Shown here one piece after another: positions 24,912-32,539 of a stretch of 32,930 nt of DNA (position 1 is the stretch's first letter; every line of letters starts with the position of its first letter). Source of the DNA: CAADGY01 sp900696665 (GTDB taxonomy: Bacteria > Acidobacteriota > Terriglobia > Bryobacterales > Bryobacteraceae); NCBI GenBank assembly GCA_035063885.1, contig JAPSFM010000052.1:1-32930 (forward strand), written 5' to 3'. The translations under genes and the position numbers were made by a program. The notes under the pieces were generated by a model, which searched no databases, had not been told where the DNA came from, and saw nothing but the letters and a program-made list of their open reading frames with translations.

Positions 24912-24964
24912 CATATATCATGCGTCCTGGGGGTATGTCAACTGTTTTCGGAAGGTGTTCCGAA
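24912..24964 (-). promoter_or_regulatory. Operator F and promoter of the TonB receptor operon
   Basis: The operator lies at 24947-24964 (plus strand TTCGGAAGGTGTTCCGAA, one mismatch in 8-2-8 symmetry). On the minus strand TTGACA (complement 24936-24941) and TATATG (complement 24912-24917) are separated by 18 bp. The centre-to--35 distance is 14.5 bp. This is the best-looking core promoter in the window. Confidence 0.82.
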
Positions 24965-24993
24965 AACGACGGTTCGCCGCGGAGGCGCGTGAT

Positions 24994-25905
24994 TCAGGGC
25001 TGGCGGGAGGGCTGCGCTTCCCTGAGCTTCCTCACGATCCGGCTCGCCTCATCACCCTTGTCGCGCAGCTTCAGCCGGTAGTATATCCTTGCCAGAGCTG
25101 CGTGAGGTTCGATCTGGTCCGGATACTCCCGTGCCACGGTTTCCAGCAGATCGCGAGCTTCGGCGAGCTGACCGGACCGCTCGAATGCGAGGGCGAGGTA
25201 CAGCCGGCTCGGTGTGTGGGACGGCTTAATGGCTAACGCTTTCTTGAGCAGTGCGATGACTTCGACATCGTGTTCGGATCCTGCAAGGCTGAGGACCTTA
25301 CCGAGCGCGAACAGGTAGTCAGGGTTGTTGGGATTGGCGAGCAGGGCCGCACGATAGGATTGCTGTGCCGCTTCCAGATCACCGCCAGCTGCCAGACAGT
25401 TCCCCTCGAAATAACGAGCCAGCTCCAACTTGGGAGCGAGCTTCAGTGCCTGGCGGAAGTGCTCGAGCGCCGTCGCGAAATCGCGTGCGCCGTAATATGC
25501 CAGGCCAAGGTTGTATTGATAGGCCGGCAGCTTCTCAAATCGAGATTTAACCGCGGTGAGGAACTCCGCAGCGATTCCGAAGCGTCTTGCGGCAAGCAGC
25601 GCGTCGGCCAGGCTCATTGCGTACTCCGCATTCGCTTCGTCCAACTGAACAGCACGGCCGAGATGTTCGATGGCTTCCGGATGTCGCTGCAGCTGAAAGT
25701 ACAGCATGCCGAGCTGAGCGTGCAGTTCCGCCGACATGGGCGCCTGAGTCAGCGCATCGCGCAGGCGCCTCTCGGCTTCCTCGCTTTTGCCCGAAGCCAG
25801 CAACTCACCAATTTCGCGCCGCTCGATAGCAATGGATTGCGTTTGGGCGGGTGCGCACAGAGCGGTCGCGGCAAGGAGTAGGGTAAGGCTGCGTCGAAAT
25901 GTCAT
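24994..25905 (-). CDS. Exported TPR-repeat protein
   Basis: A 303-residue protein from ATG 25905, chosen because it starts a signal peptide (MTFRRSLTLLLAATALCAPAQTQS); the frame runs further upstream without signal-like sequence. After residue 25 it is built of about seven tetratricopeptide repeats, for example EEAERRLRDALTQAPMSAELHAQLG, EAIEHLGRAVQLDEANAEY, ALEHFRQALKLAPKLELARY and EAQQSYRAALLANPNNPDYLFALG-type units. Such proteins are protein-binding scaffolds, often in the periplasm. Its 3' end is 30 bp from operator F, upstream of the TonB receptor and on the same strand. It may belong functionally with the receptor and FG-GAP protein. No operator copy precedes it. Confidence 0.87.
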   Translation of the reverse strand: MTFRRSLTLLLAATALCAPAQTQSIAIERREIGELLASGKSEEAERRLRDALTQAPMSAELHAQLGMLYFQLQRHPEAIEHLGRAVQLDEANAEYAMSLADALLAARRFGIAAEFLTAVKSRFEKLPAYQYNLGLAYYGARDFATALEHFRQALKLAPKLELARYFEGNCLAAGGDLEAAQQSYRAALLANPNNPDYLFALGKVLSLAGSEHDVEVIALLKKALAIKPSHTPSRLYLALAFERSGQLAEARDLLETVAREYPDQIEPHAALARIYYRLKLRDKGDEASRIVRKLREAQPSRQP

Positions 25906-25912
25906 GGAAGTA

Positions 25913-27102
25913 TCACGATTTCGGTTCGTTTCGCCACGAACCGTAGCCTCTCGCACCCAGATGCTCGACGATCCAGTTCTCTGGATCGTGTTGTATGCCC
26001 GAGTCAGCTCGGAGCCGAGCACGTCTGACGATTCGATCAGCAGCCGCGGTTCGCACGAGGTACAGACGGTTCTCGTTAACCGTATACAACTCCGGAAACT
26101 CGTTCAGCCGAACATAGCTGTGGCTCAGATATTTGAGCAGCGAACAGAGCAGCACGCGTCGAGCGTCCTCCCGGTAACGAATTGCGCCTTTGCACTGGTG
26201 GCCGCCGCTACGGGCCCCGAGCGTCTCCACGTCGATCTCGTTGACCAGAACGCCATCCTCCTATGCCGATGCGAGAATCCGATCCAGCATCCTGGCGAAT
26301 ATAGGGTCCCATCTTCGCGCGTGTCGCGTCCCAGTATCGCTCGACTGCATATTGCAGTGCTACTGAAGTCCAGACAATACAGTGACATTGCTCAGTAGGC
26401 GAGTGGGGCAGGCGTCCACGCCGGCATGGGACGTCCACGTCTCACAGGTGGCGGGTCTGGAGACCGCCGCAGACCTGGAGGTCTGCCCCCCGGTGGTCGC
26501 GAAACCGGAACCAATGGTCTCCGGAGCGCTTGCCGAAGTGCCAGGTTGTGCTCGGAACGCCGTAGGTTTGCCGGGCCGCTTCGTCGCTGTATGCGTCCGC
26601 GATGCAGCGCGGCCATGCGACGACGTGCGTATGGAACCCTGTACGGGTGTACCGGACCTCGCTTGGCAACATCCTGGTGAGCTGCCGCGGCATGAATCAG
26701 GCGTGGTCAGATGCGCGGTAGGACGAGATACGGACACAGGTCTGCACCCAACTTGTGTGGGCTCTACAGCCGCGAGACTGCGCCGTTGCGCAACCGACGT
26801 GGGGCTCACCGATCATGTCAGGCAGGAGCAGCATTTTGAGGGCGGCGGGGCGCAGCCAGGCGTACAGCACGCGATCCATCGCTACAAAGGCCGCCTCGAA
26901 CGGTTCGGTGTTTCCTGAGCCTTCGCAAAATAGTGTTCAGCGTGGCGTGGCAATGCGGGAGGCAGCAGATTAGTGCCAATAAAACTCGCACGGGTCGCTC
27001 TCATGTCCGATCTCCGGCACTCTCCACATAAGCGCAGCGCTCTCGAAGCAGTCCGTTGCCTGTCCCGGGAAGGCATGCAAAAAGAACCGGCCGACGTTGA
27101 TG
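25913..27102 (-). pseudogene. Decayed gene(s), interrupted by repeat copy 2
   Basis: Minus-strand frames here read as protein but are broken. From 27100 downward come INVGRFFLHAFPGQATDCFE and EFYWH then a stop, FEAAFVAMDRVLYAWLRPA with LLLPDMIGEPHVG, HVVAWPRCIADAYSDEAA with TYGVPSTTWHFGKRSGDHWF, then the repeat at 26360-26486. Beyond it come RRWDPIFARMLDRILASA, a TAG, EDGVLVNEIDVETLG, and an uninterrupted tail to the stop at 25913 (RVLLCSLLKYL, IVEHLGARGYGSWRN). At least two frame changes and two stops separate the pieces. It looks like one gene, or two neighbours, disabled by mutation and repeat insertion. The family is not recognised. It lies downstream of the amidohydrolase gene on the same strand. 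Confidence 0.5.
26360..26486. repeat. Nested-palindrome interspersed repeat, copy 2
   Basis: Second copy of the 6355-6480 element in the same orientation. It ends with two tandem hairpins: GGCGGGTC-TGGA-GACCGCC (26450-26468, one base missing in the right arm) and GCAGACC-TGGA-GGTCTGC (26469-26486). It also holds GGCGTCCACGCC at its centre. It separates two protein-like fragments of a decayed gene. Confidence 0.8.
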
Positions 27103-28395
27103 TCACCGCCCCGGATCGTGCTTGTACACCACGCCATCTTTCACCACGAAGGTGACACGAGTCACGAGGCTGATATCCTCAGCCGGATTGCCTGGAACGG
27201 CGATGACGTCTGCCAATTTGCCGGGCTCGAGTGTTCCCACCCGATCGTGCCAACCCATCAACTCCGCCGCGACACTCGTTGCCGATCGTAAAGCTTCCAC
27301 CGGCGGCATTCCGTAGCGAACCATCCAGGCCAACTCCTCACCGGCTGTTTCATGGCGACCATCCAGATCGCTTCCGAATGCGATCTTGACAGGCAAACTG
27401 AGGGCCCGCTTGAACGTTTCCCGGTGGCGCTCGGTGGTGCCGGTCATCAATCGCTTCCGCGCCGGTGACAGCGTTGGATCGCTCATAAATTGCATGTATG
27501 CCATCAAGGTCGGTACCCAGTAAACGCCGTGTTCCGCCATCATCCTGAACGTCTCGTCGTCCAGGTAGATCCCGTGTTCAAGCGAGGCGAGTCCTGCTTT
27601 GATCGCCGTCTGCGCAGCGGAACTCGTGTACACGTGAGCCGCAACCTTTGCGCCGACCTTTGACGCCTCATCAACGATCGCTTTCACTTCGTCAAATGAG
27701 AACATCGGCGCCGCAGTCAGGCGGTCGGGGTCAGACCCGTGCGGGTTACGGCGGCGATGGTCGATGTAGATCTTGATGATATCAGCACCGTTGGCCAGTT
27801 GCTCGCGAACCGCCTTTCGCACGCCATCGACACCATCGGCTATCTGCACGCCTTTCGGGATTTCAACGTGCGGTGCGTACCCGTAGGGTGAATAACCACC
27901 GGTGATACTCAAGGCGCGGGTGGCACATTGCATCCGAGGGCCGACGATGAGTCCAGCATCGATCGCGTCCCTTACAGCGACATCGCCGTATCCGGCGCCC
28001 TCGGTCTCTATGTCACGGATGGACGTGAAGCCGGCCATGAGGATTTTGCGTGCTGCCACACCGGCCCAGATCGCGCGGTATTGGTGCGACTTCTTCAGAA
28101 CCGCGTCGTCATAGTTGATTCCGTGCAGGAACGTGTGCGTATGCGCATCCACCAGCCCTGGGAGAACTGTCGTGCGGCTGAGATCGATCACCTTGGCTTG
28201 TTGGGGTATCGCTATGGCGGTACCGATGTCCTTGATTCGATTCCCCTCAATCAGCACGACGACGTTTTCCGCCAGGGCGAGGTTCTTCCCATCAAAGAAC
28301 CGGCCGCACTTGATTGCAATCACCTCGGGCGTTTGGCCACACAGAGCCCGCGCAACGACGATGAATACCAGGAGTGTTGTCGACAAGCGGCTCAT
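27103..28395 (-). CDS. Exported amidohydrolase (imidazolonepropionase-like)
   Basis: A metal-dependent hydrolase of the amidohydrolase superfamily, COG1228-like, 430 residues. The start at ATG 28395 gives a signal peptide (MSRLSTTLLVFIVVARALCGQ); an upstream GTG at 28443 overlaps the remnant gene before it. The metal site shows in VDAHTHTFLHG (His85, His87). Lys in IIKIYIDH may be the bridging residue. Further ligands are His in VAAHVYTS, His in LEHGIYLDD and Asp in IAFGSDLDG. The N-terminal beta domain (CGRFFDGKNLA, LIEGNRIKDIG) and its C-terminal return (VGTLEPGKLADVIAVPGNP) are complete. Relatives cleave dipeptides, hydantoins or organophosphates; the substrate here is unknown. It has no copy of the operator, and remnants lie on both sides. 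Confidence 0.88.
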   Translation of the reverse strand: MSRLSTTLLVFIVVARALCGQTPEVIAIKCGRFFDGKNLALAENVVVLIEGNRIKDIGTAIAIPQQAKVIDLSRTTVLPGLVDAHTHTFLHGINYDDAVLKKSHQYRAIWAGVAARKILMAGFTSIRDIETEGAGYGDVAVRDAIDAGLIVGPRMQCATRALSITGGYSPYGYAPHVEIPKGVQIADGVDGVRKAVREQLANGADIIKIYIDHRRRNPHGSDPDRLTAAPMFSFDEVKAIVDEASKVGAKVAAHVYTSSAAQTAIKAGLASLEHGIYLDDETFRMMAEHGVYWVPTLMAYMQFMSDPTLSPARKRLMTGTTERHRETFKRALSLPVKIAFGSDLDGRHETAGEELAWMVRYGMPPVEALRSATSVAAELMGWHDRVGTLEPGKLADVIAVPGNPAEDISLVTRVTFVVKDGVVYKHDPGR

Positions 28396-28436
28396 GTGCC
28401 GGTTGCGTCTATGGGTTCGGACGTGATCAACATGCT

Positions 28437-28753
28437 TTACCACTGGATTCCAGCACCAATCGGGTACTTATCGCTGACGTGTACAGGCAGAGTCGCCGCC
28501 GGCTTGGTCTTTCCCTGCTGCAAGCGGATGAAGGATCGAAGTAGATCTCCCTGATTACCAAACCAGCCTCTCTCCCTTCGTACCCGACCACAAACGCCGA
28601 GGCCCCCTCTAGCTTTCTCTTCAAGTGCGGATTGCCATATGACATCAAGATGACCTTGCCCAGCTTCGCGGCGAAGATGCGGTGGAGCAGAGTCTGATCC
28701 CGCTCGCGAAGGAGCGCTGCATCGCCGAAGTTATCGCGCCGCTGGCAATCCAT
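28437..28753 (-). pseudogene. Remnant of GH3 glycosidase, C-terminal part
   Basis: The frame reads LHRIFAAKLGKVILMSYGNP then ASAFVVGYEGREAG, the pattern of the second (alpha/beta sandwich) domain of GH3 beta-N-acetylhexosaminidase-like enzymes. After GREAG the frame shifts. The correct continuation is in another frame, reading RLQQGKTKPAATLPVHVSDK and ending YPIGAGIQW with TAA at 28437-28439, as these enzymes end. The N-terminal barrel with the catalytic Asp is missing. The remnant abuts the PSD1 remnant on one side and ends 41 bp before the amidohydrolase start, so both were probably once in one operon. Confidence 0.6.
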
Positions 28754-28754
28754 C

Positions 28755-29100
28755 GTTTGAGCAGCGACGCCTCACAGTCGTTCAGCCTCGAACCAGAGTA
28801 AGCCGGCAGTATCCGTATTGCCGCATTGGAAACCGTGATTTGTCGCACACGTTCGCTCTTCTCGAGCGGACTCGGCGCGATGGCAAAGCGCCCGCCCCGA
28901 TCGGATTTCGATGCTGCTTCACTGTCGAGGCTGAGCCTGATTTTCCACGCGCCCGCATCAGGACCATGGGAATGAAAGCACATATCGGAGAGGATCGGAC
29001 GAATGTCGCCGTTGATCGAGATCTCCGTCTGTCCCCACGCACACGTCCATGAGGTCGAGATCAACAACGGCGTTGCCCCGTGCCGCGACATCCGAGACAT
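28755..29100 (-). pseudogene. Remnant of PSD1/planctomycete cytochrome gene, N-terminal part
   Basis: From ATG 29100 a possible signal peptide leads into INGDIRPILSDMCFHSHGPD, LSLDSEAASKSDRGGRFAI, VSNAAIRILPAYSGSRLND and LLKRWIASGA. This is the cytochrome-c-like PSC1 domain that opens large DUF1549/DUF1553 proteins of Planctomycetes and Acidobacteria. The haem motif, normally CxxCH, reads CFHSH, so the second Cys is lost. Coding similarity stops after about 115 residues, where about 900 would be expected, and runs directly into the GH3 remnant. Clearly non-functional. Confidence 0.7.
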
Positions 29101-29170
29101 GGTACTGCCCTAAAGGAGCCCGGATCATTGTAGCGCAGTCCCAGGCCGTGCAGAACGAAGTCGTGACATT

Positions 29171-29232
29171 TCCGGAACGCATCCCGAATTTTGACGACTG
29201 CGTACCATTGAGGTGCCCACCTGAGCCATAAT
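29171..29232 (+). promoter_or_regulatory. Operator G upstream of the 29239 hydrolase
   Basis: A degenerate copy TCCGGAACGCATCCCGAA lies at 29171-29188, followed by TTGACG at 29191-29196 (11.5 bp from the centre, nearer than in other copies). No -10 box is found at 17-18 bp from it. CATAAT at 29227-29232 could be a -10 placing the transcript start at or next to the ATG at 29239, but it lacks a matching -35 box. It may need activation. Confidence 0.5.
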
Positions 29233-29238
29233 CTCTCC

Positions 29239-31191
29239 ATGCACAGATTGATCGCGGCCGTTGCAGTTGTCCTGTCAGTGCTTCCACAGGGGCTCTCAGG
29301 ACAGGCGGAAACGCGCCACGTCCGAACAATTCTCGAGCAGGAGATCGTTCCGACACAAGTACTCATTTACCAGTTGCGCGATTACTTGCTCAAGCGAATT
29401 GCTCGCCCGCCTGCCCCTGACAGCGCAGATCAATGGATCGCGGAAGGCTCTCTCCTGCGGCAAAAAGCCCTCGAGCGTGTGTACCATGGCTGGCCCAGGG
29501 ACTGGATCGAAGCGCCAGCTCGATTTGAGGATGTCGGCGTCATCGAAGGCAATGGTTACCGGATCCGCAAGCTGCGGTATGAGATCGTGCCGGGCTTTCA
29601 ATCCACAGCGCTGCTGTATGAGCCGGAGAAGCTGACGGGGAAAATGCCCGCCATTCTGAACGTCAATGGACATGTCGGATCGCCGGGCAAGGCGGTCGAG
29701 TACAAACAGAAACGCTGCATTACGTTTGCACGCTCCGGTGTGATGGCGCTGAGCCTGGAGTGGCTCGCGTGCGGCGAACTCGCTCACAGAGAGAACGACC
29801 ACTTCTATGCCGGACACCTGGATCTGGCGGGCGCGCATGAACTCGGGTTGTTCTACCTGGCCATGCGGCGCGGACTGGATTTCCTGGACGGACACCCCCA
29901 CACCGATCGCGACCGAATCGGGATGACGGGACTCTCCGGCGGTGGATGGCAGGCCATCATCCTCAGCGCGCTCGATCCCCGTATTCGCGCCTCAAACCCT
30001 GTCGCTGGGTTCTCGTCGATCAGTTCGCGCGTGGAGGTGAACCGGTATGGAGACATCGGGGACCCGGAGCAATCACCGGTGGACGTGTTCGAATCGATGG
30101 ACTATCCGCACCTGGCGGCCATGCTTGCTCCGCGGCCCTTGCACCTGAGCTATAACGCCGAAGATGATTGTTGTTTCCGCGCACCCGTTGTGCGGCCGTT
30201 GATCTATGATGCGGTGCGCCCGGTATTCAAGTTGTATGGCAAGGAAGATTCTCTCAGCTGGCATGAGAACCGCGACCCGGGCACACACAACTACCAGTTG
30301 GACAACCGGCTCAGCGCATATCAGTTCTTCTCGCGCCACTTCGGATTGAAGATCGTGGAAGATGAGCCTCTAGTGGCTTCCGAGGTCCGCCCGTACGACG
30401 AGTTGACCGTCGGGTTGCCGGACGGCAACCATACCATTCTGTCACTCGCGCGCAAGCTGGCCCGCAACGTAAAACGCGGTCCTCTGCCCGCGTCCGCCGC
30501 GGAAAAGACGTCGGAGCGTGCGAGACTGGCCCGCGTTGTCCGCTATCAACCAGCAGAGCTCGGACGTGTTTGGACGACCGGCACCTCGAAGCGGCTTGGT
30601 GTTGAGAGCCGGTCACAGCTGTTCTCCATAAAGGATGGGTTGAGTGCGACGGGAGTGTTGTTGAAGGCGACCGGATCGGCGTCAGCGCAGGTTACCGTTG
30701 TCCTGGACGACAAAGGCATGGCAGCGTCCGCAGCCGGTGTGGCCGATGCGGTGAACCGCGGAGAGCAGGTCTTGGCGCTCGATTTGGCGTTTATCGGGCC
30801 TGCGTGGGACCGGAAATCTGGTGGCTGGGCTTATCAGCAGATGCTCTATGCAACGGGTGCACGGCCGCTCGGCATCGAGGCTGCTCAACTCATCACCATC
30901 GCGCAATGGACAGCGAAGCAAACGGGCGCGCGCCAGGTGCGTGTAGAGACGACTGGCATTCGGACACAGGTGATTGCCGCTGTAGCGGCAGCGCTTCGAC
31001 CGGAACTATTCTCCGAACTCCTCGCCAGTGAGGGAATGCCAAGCATGGAGTACATCTTCCGAAAGCCTGTTGAGTACGCCGACGCTCCCGATCTGTTTTG
31101 CCTCGACCTGTTCAACGTTGGCGACATCGACCGCCTGTGGAAGCTCGGCGAACCGGCGGTTGCGCGGCTCGTCAGCCGGGTGGACCGATGA
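29239..31191 (+). CDS. Exported alpha/beta hydrolase (acetylxylan-esterase-like)
   Basis: A 650-residue protein with signal peptide MHRLIAAVAVVLSVLPQGLSGQ. The alpha/beta-hydrolase domain covers about residues 95-370. It shows LLYEPEKLTGKMPAILNVNGH, the nucleophile Ser233 in MTGLSGGGWQAI, acidic residues in YNAEDDCCFRA (Asp309/310) and a probable catalytic His350 in DPGTHNY. This resembles the large acetylxylan-esterase/abhydrolase_7 group frequent in Acidobacteriota. Residues 400-650 form a second region that ends like another hydrolase-type fold (GARQVRVETTGIRTQVIAAVA) without a clear Ser motif, perhaps a non-catalytic repeat of the domain. It probably removes ester groups from the target glycan. 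It lies 19 bp before the MFS gene (same operon), behind operator G. No Shine-Dalgarno sequence is seen. Confidence 0.85.
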   Translation: MHRLIAAVAVVLSVLPQGLSGQAETRHVRTILEQEIVPTQVLIYQLRDYLLKRIARPPAPDSADQWIAEGSLLRQKALERVYHGWPRDWIEAPARFEDVGVIEGNGYRIRKLRYEIVPGFQSTALLYEPEKLTGKMPAILNVNGHVGSPGKAVEYKQKRCITFARSGVMALSLEWLACGELAHRENDHFYAGHLDLAGAHELGLFYLAMRRGLDFLDGHPHTDRDRIGMTGLSGGGWQAIILSALDPRIRASNPVAGFSSISSRVEVNRYGDIGDPEQSPVDVFESMDYPHLAAMLAPRPLHLSYNAEDDCCFRAPVVRPLIYDAVRPVFKLYGKEDSLSWHENRDPGTHNYQLDNRLSAYQFFSRHFGLKIVEDEPLVASEVRPYDELTVGLPDGNHTILSLARKLARNVKRGPLPASAAEKTSERARLARVVRYQPAELGRVWTTGTSKRLGVESRSQLFSIKDGLSATGVLLKATGSASAQVTVVLDDKGMAASAAGVADAVNRGEQVLALDLAFIGPAWDRKSGGWAYQQMLYATGARPLGIEAAQLITIAQWTAKQTGARQVRVETTGIRTQVIAAVAAALRPELFSELLASEGMPSMEYIFRKPVEYADAPDLFCLDLFNVGDIDRLWKLGEPAVARLVSRVDR

Positions 31192-31210
31192 GGCCCCAGT
31201 GCCACGCTGG

Positions 31211-32539
31211 ATGGCGCGGGAACCGATGCATAGCGCAATAAGTACGGACACCTCCGCCCGTGCCCGGCGGAAGATTGGCAGGCGCATTCTGCCTTTCCTG
31301 GCGCTGCTGTATATCGTTGCGTATCTCGACCGGGCGAATGTCGCGTTCGCGAATGTTTCGATGCGCGCTAATCTGGGCTTCAACGAAGCCGTGTTTGGCT
31401 TCGGCGCCGGCATCTTCTTCGCGGGTTATTTTCTTCTCGAGATTCCTGGAGCGTTGATCGTCGAGCGGTGGAGTGCGCGCCGGTGGCTCGCACGCATCAT
31501 TGTGAGTTGGGGCCTCTGCACTATTCTGGTGGGACTGATCAATACGCCCAAGCAGTTCTACACGGCGCGCTTTCTTCTCGGCGCAGCGGAGGCCGGGTTC
31601 TTCCCGGGCGTCATTGTATACCTGACACACTGGTTCCGAGAACAAGACCGAGCCAGGGCGCTCGCGGGCTTTGTCAGCGCGGCGCCCGTTGCGCTTCTGA
31701 TCGGCGCGCCGCTGTCCGGGCTTATTCTCCAGTTGGACTGGTGGGGCATTCCGGAGTGGCGATGGCTCTTTATTCTGCAAGGCATCCCTGCGGTGATTCT
31801 CGGAGTGGTCACGTTGTTCTACCTGACCGATCATCCGCGTGATGCGCGCTGGCTACGCCCGGATGAGCGCGCCTGGGTCTCAGATGCGCTGGAGCAGGAA
31901 CGAGAGGCCAAGCGAGGATCCCATAGCCAGCGATGGTGGCATGCTGCGTTGAACCGCGATGTCCTGCTGCTCACCGCCGCGCACTTCTCAGCCAACCTTG
32001 CTGGATATGGATTCATATTGTGGCTGCCGCACACGCTACAGGTCGGAGCGGGATTCGGCCTTATGGTTTCGAGCTTCATCGCCGCGCTACCATTCGCGGC
32101 TGCGATCTTCGGCGTCGTTCTGAACGGCCGCTCTTCCGACCGCAGACGCGAACGCAAAGGACACGCATGCGCAGCGTTTGTGGCCGCAGCTCTGTTCCTG
32201 ATCGTCGCGGCTGTGCCCGGTCAGTCTGCTAGAGCGACGGTTGGGGCGCTGACTCTGACGGGCGCGGCTGCGTTCGCCTGGATCCCACCGTTCTGGTCTC
32301 TGCCTACGGCAACGCTTGGCAAATCCTCGGCTGCCGCTGCCGTCGGCCTCATCAACTCGGTGGGCAACCTGGGTGGCTTCGTGGGTCCGTTCGGCGTCGG
32401 CTGGCTGCTCACGATGGGATGGACGCCGGGTGCCGCCACTGGGATACTCGCACTTGCCTATCTCGCGGCGGCTGTGCTGACCGGGTTCGTTCGCGCCGTG
32501 CCGAACACGGCAGAACGCACATCGCATGCCGCTTCATGA
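31211..32539 (+). CDS. MFS transporter, anion:cation symporter-like
   Basis: A 442-residue major facilitator of the ACS/phthalate-permease type, which moves organic acids such as hexuronates, galactonate or tartrate across the inner membrane. The start at ATG 31211 is chosen, with ATG 31226 as an alternative; the frame upstream overlaps the esterase gene and reads as noise. After a short cytoplasmic tail come ILPFLALLYIVAYLDRANVAFAN (helix 1 with the LDR-N motif typical of ACS members), GFGAGIFFAGYFLLEIPGALI, ARFLLGAAEAGFFPGVIVYLTHWF and eight or nine more helices, twelve in all. The family preference for sugar acids fits the dehydratase and lyases in this window. It is co-transcribed with the esterase. 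Confidence 0.9.
   Translation: MAREPMHSAISTDTSARARRKIGRRILPFLALLYIVAYLDRANVAFANVSMRANLGFNEAVFGFGAGIFFAGYFLLEIPGALIVERWSARRWLARIIVSWGLCTILVGLINTPKQFYTARFLLGAAEAGFFPGVIVYLTHWFREQDRARALAGFVSAAPVALLIGAPLSGLILQLDWWGIPEWRWLFILQGIPAVILGVVTLFYLTDHPRDARWLRPDERAWVSDALEQEREAKRGSHSQRWWHAALNRDVLLLTAAHFSANLAGYGFILWLPHTLQVGAGFGLMVSSFIAALPFAAAIFGVVLNGRSSDRRRERKGHACAAFVAAALFLIVAAVPGQSARATVGALTLTGAAAFAWIPPFWSLPTATLGKSSAAAAVGLINSVGNLGGFVGPFGVGWLLTMGWTPGAATGILALAYLAAAVLTGFVRAVPNTAERTSHAAS

Noticed and set aside
26382..26918. A 178-codon + strand frame across repeat copy 2
   Set aside because: It runs through the repeat and opposite better protein-like minus-strand fragments; a chance frame.
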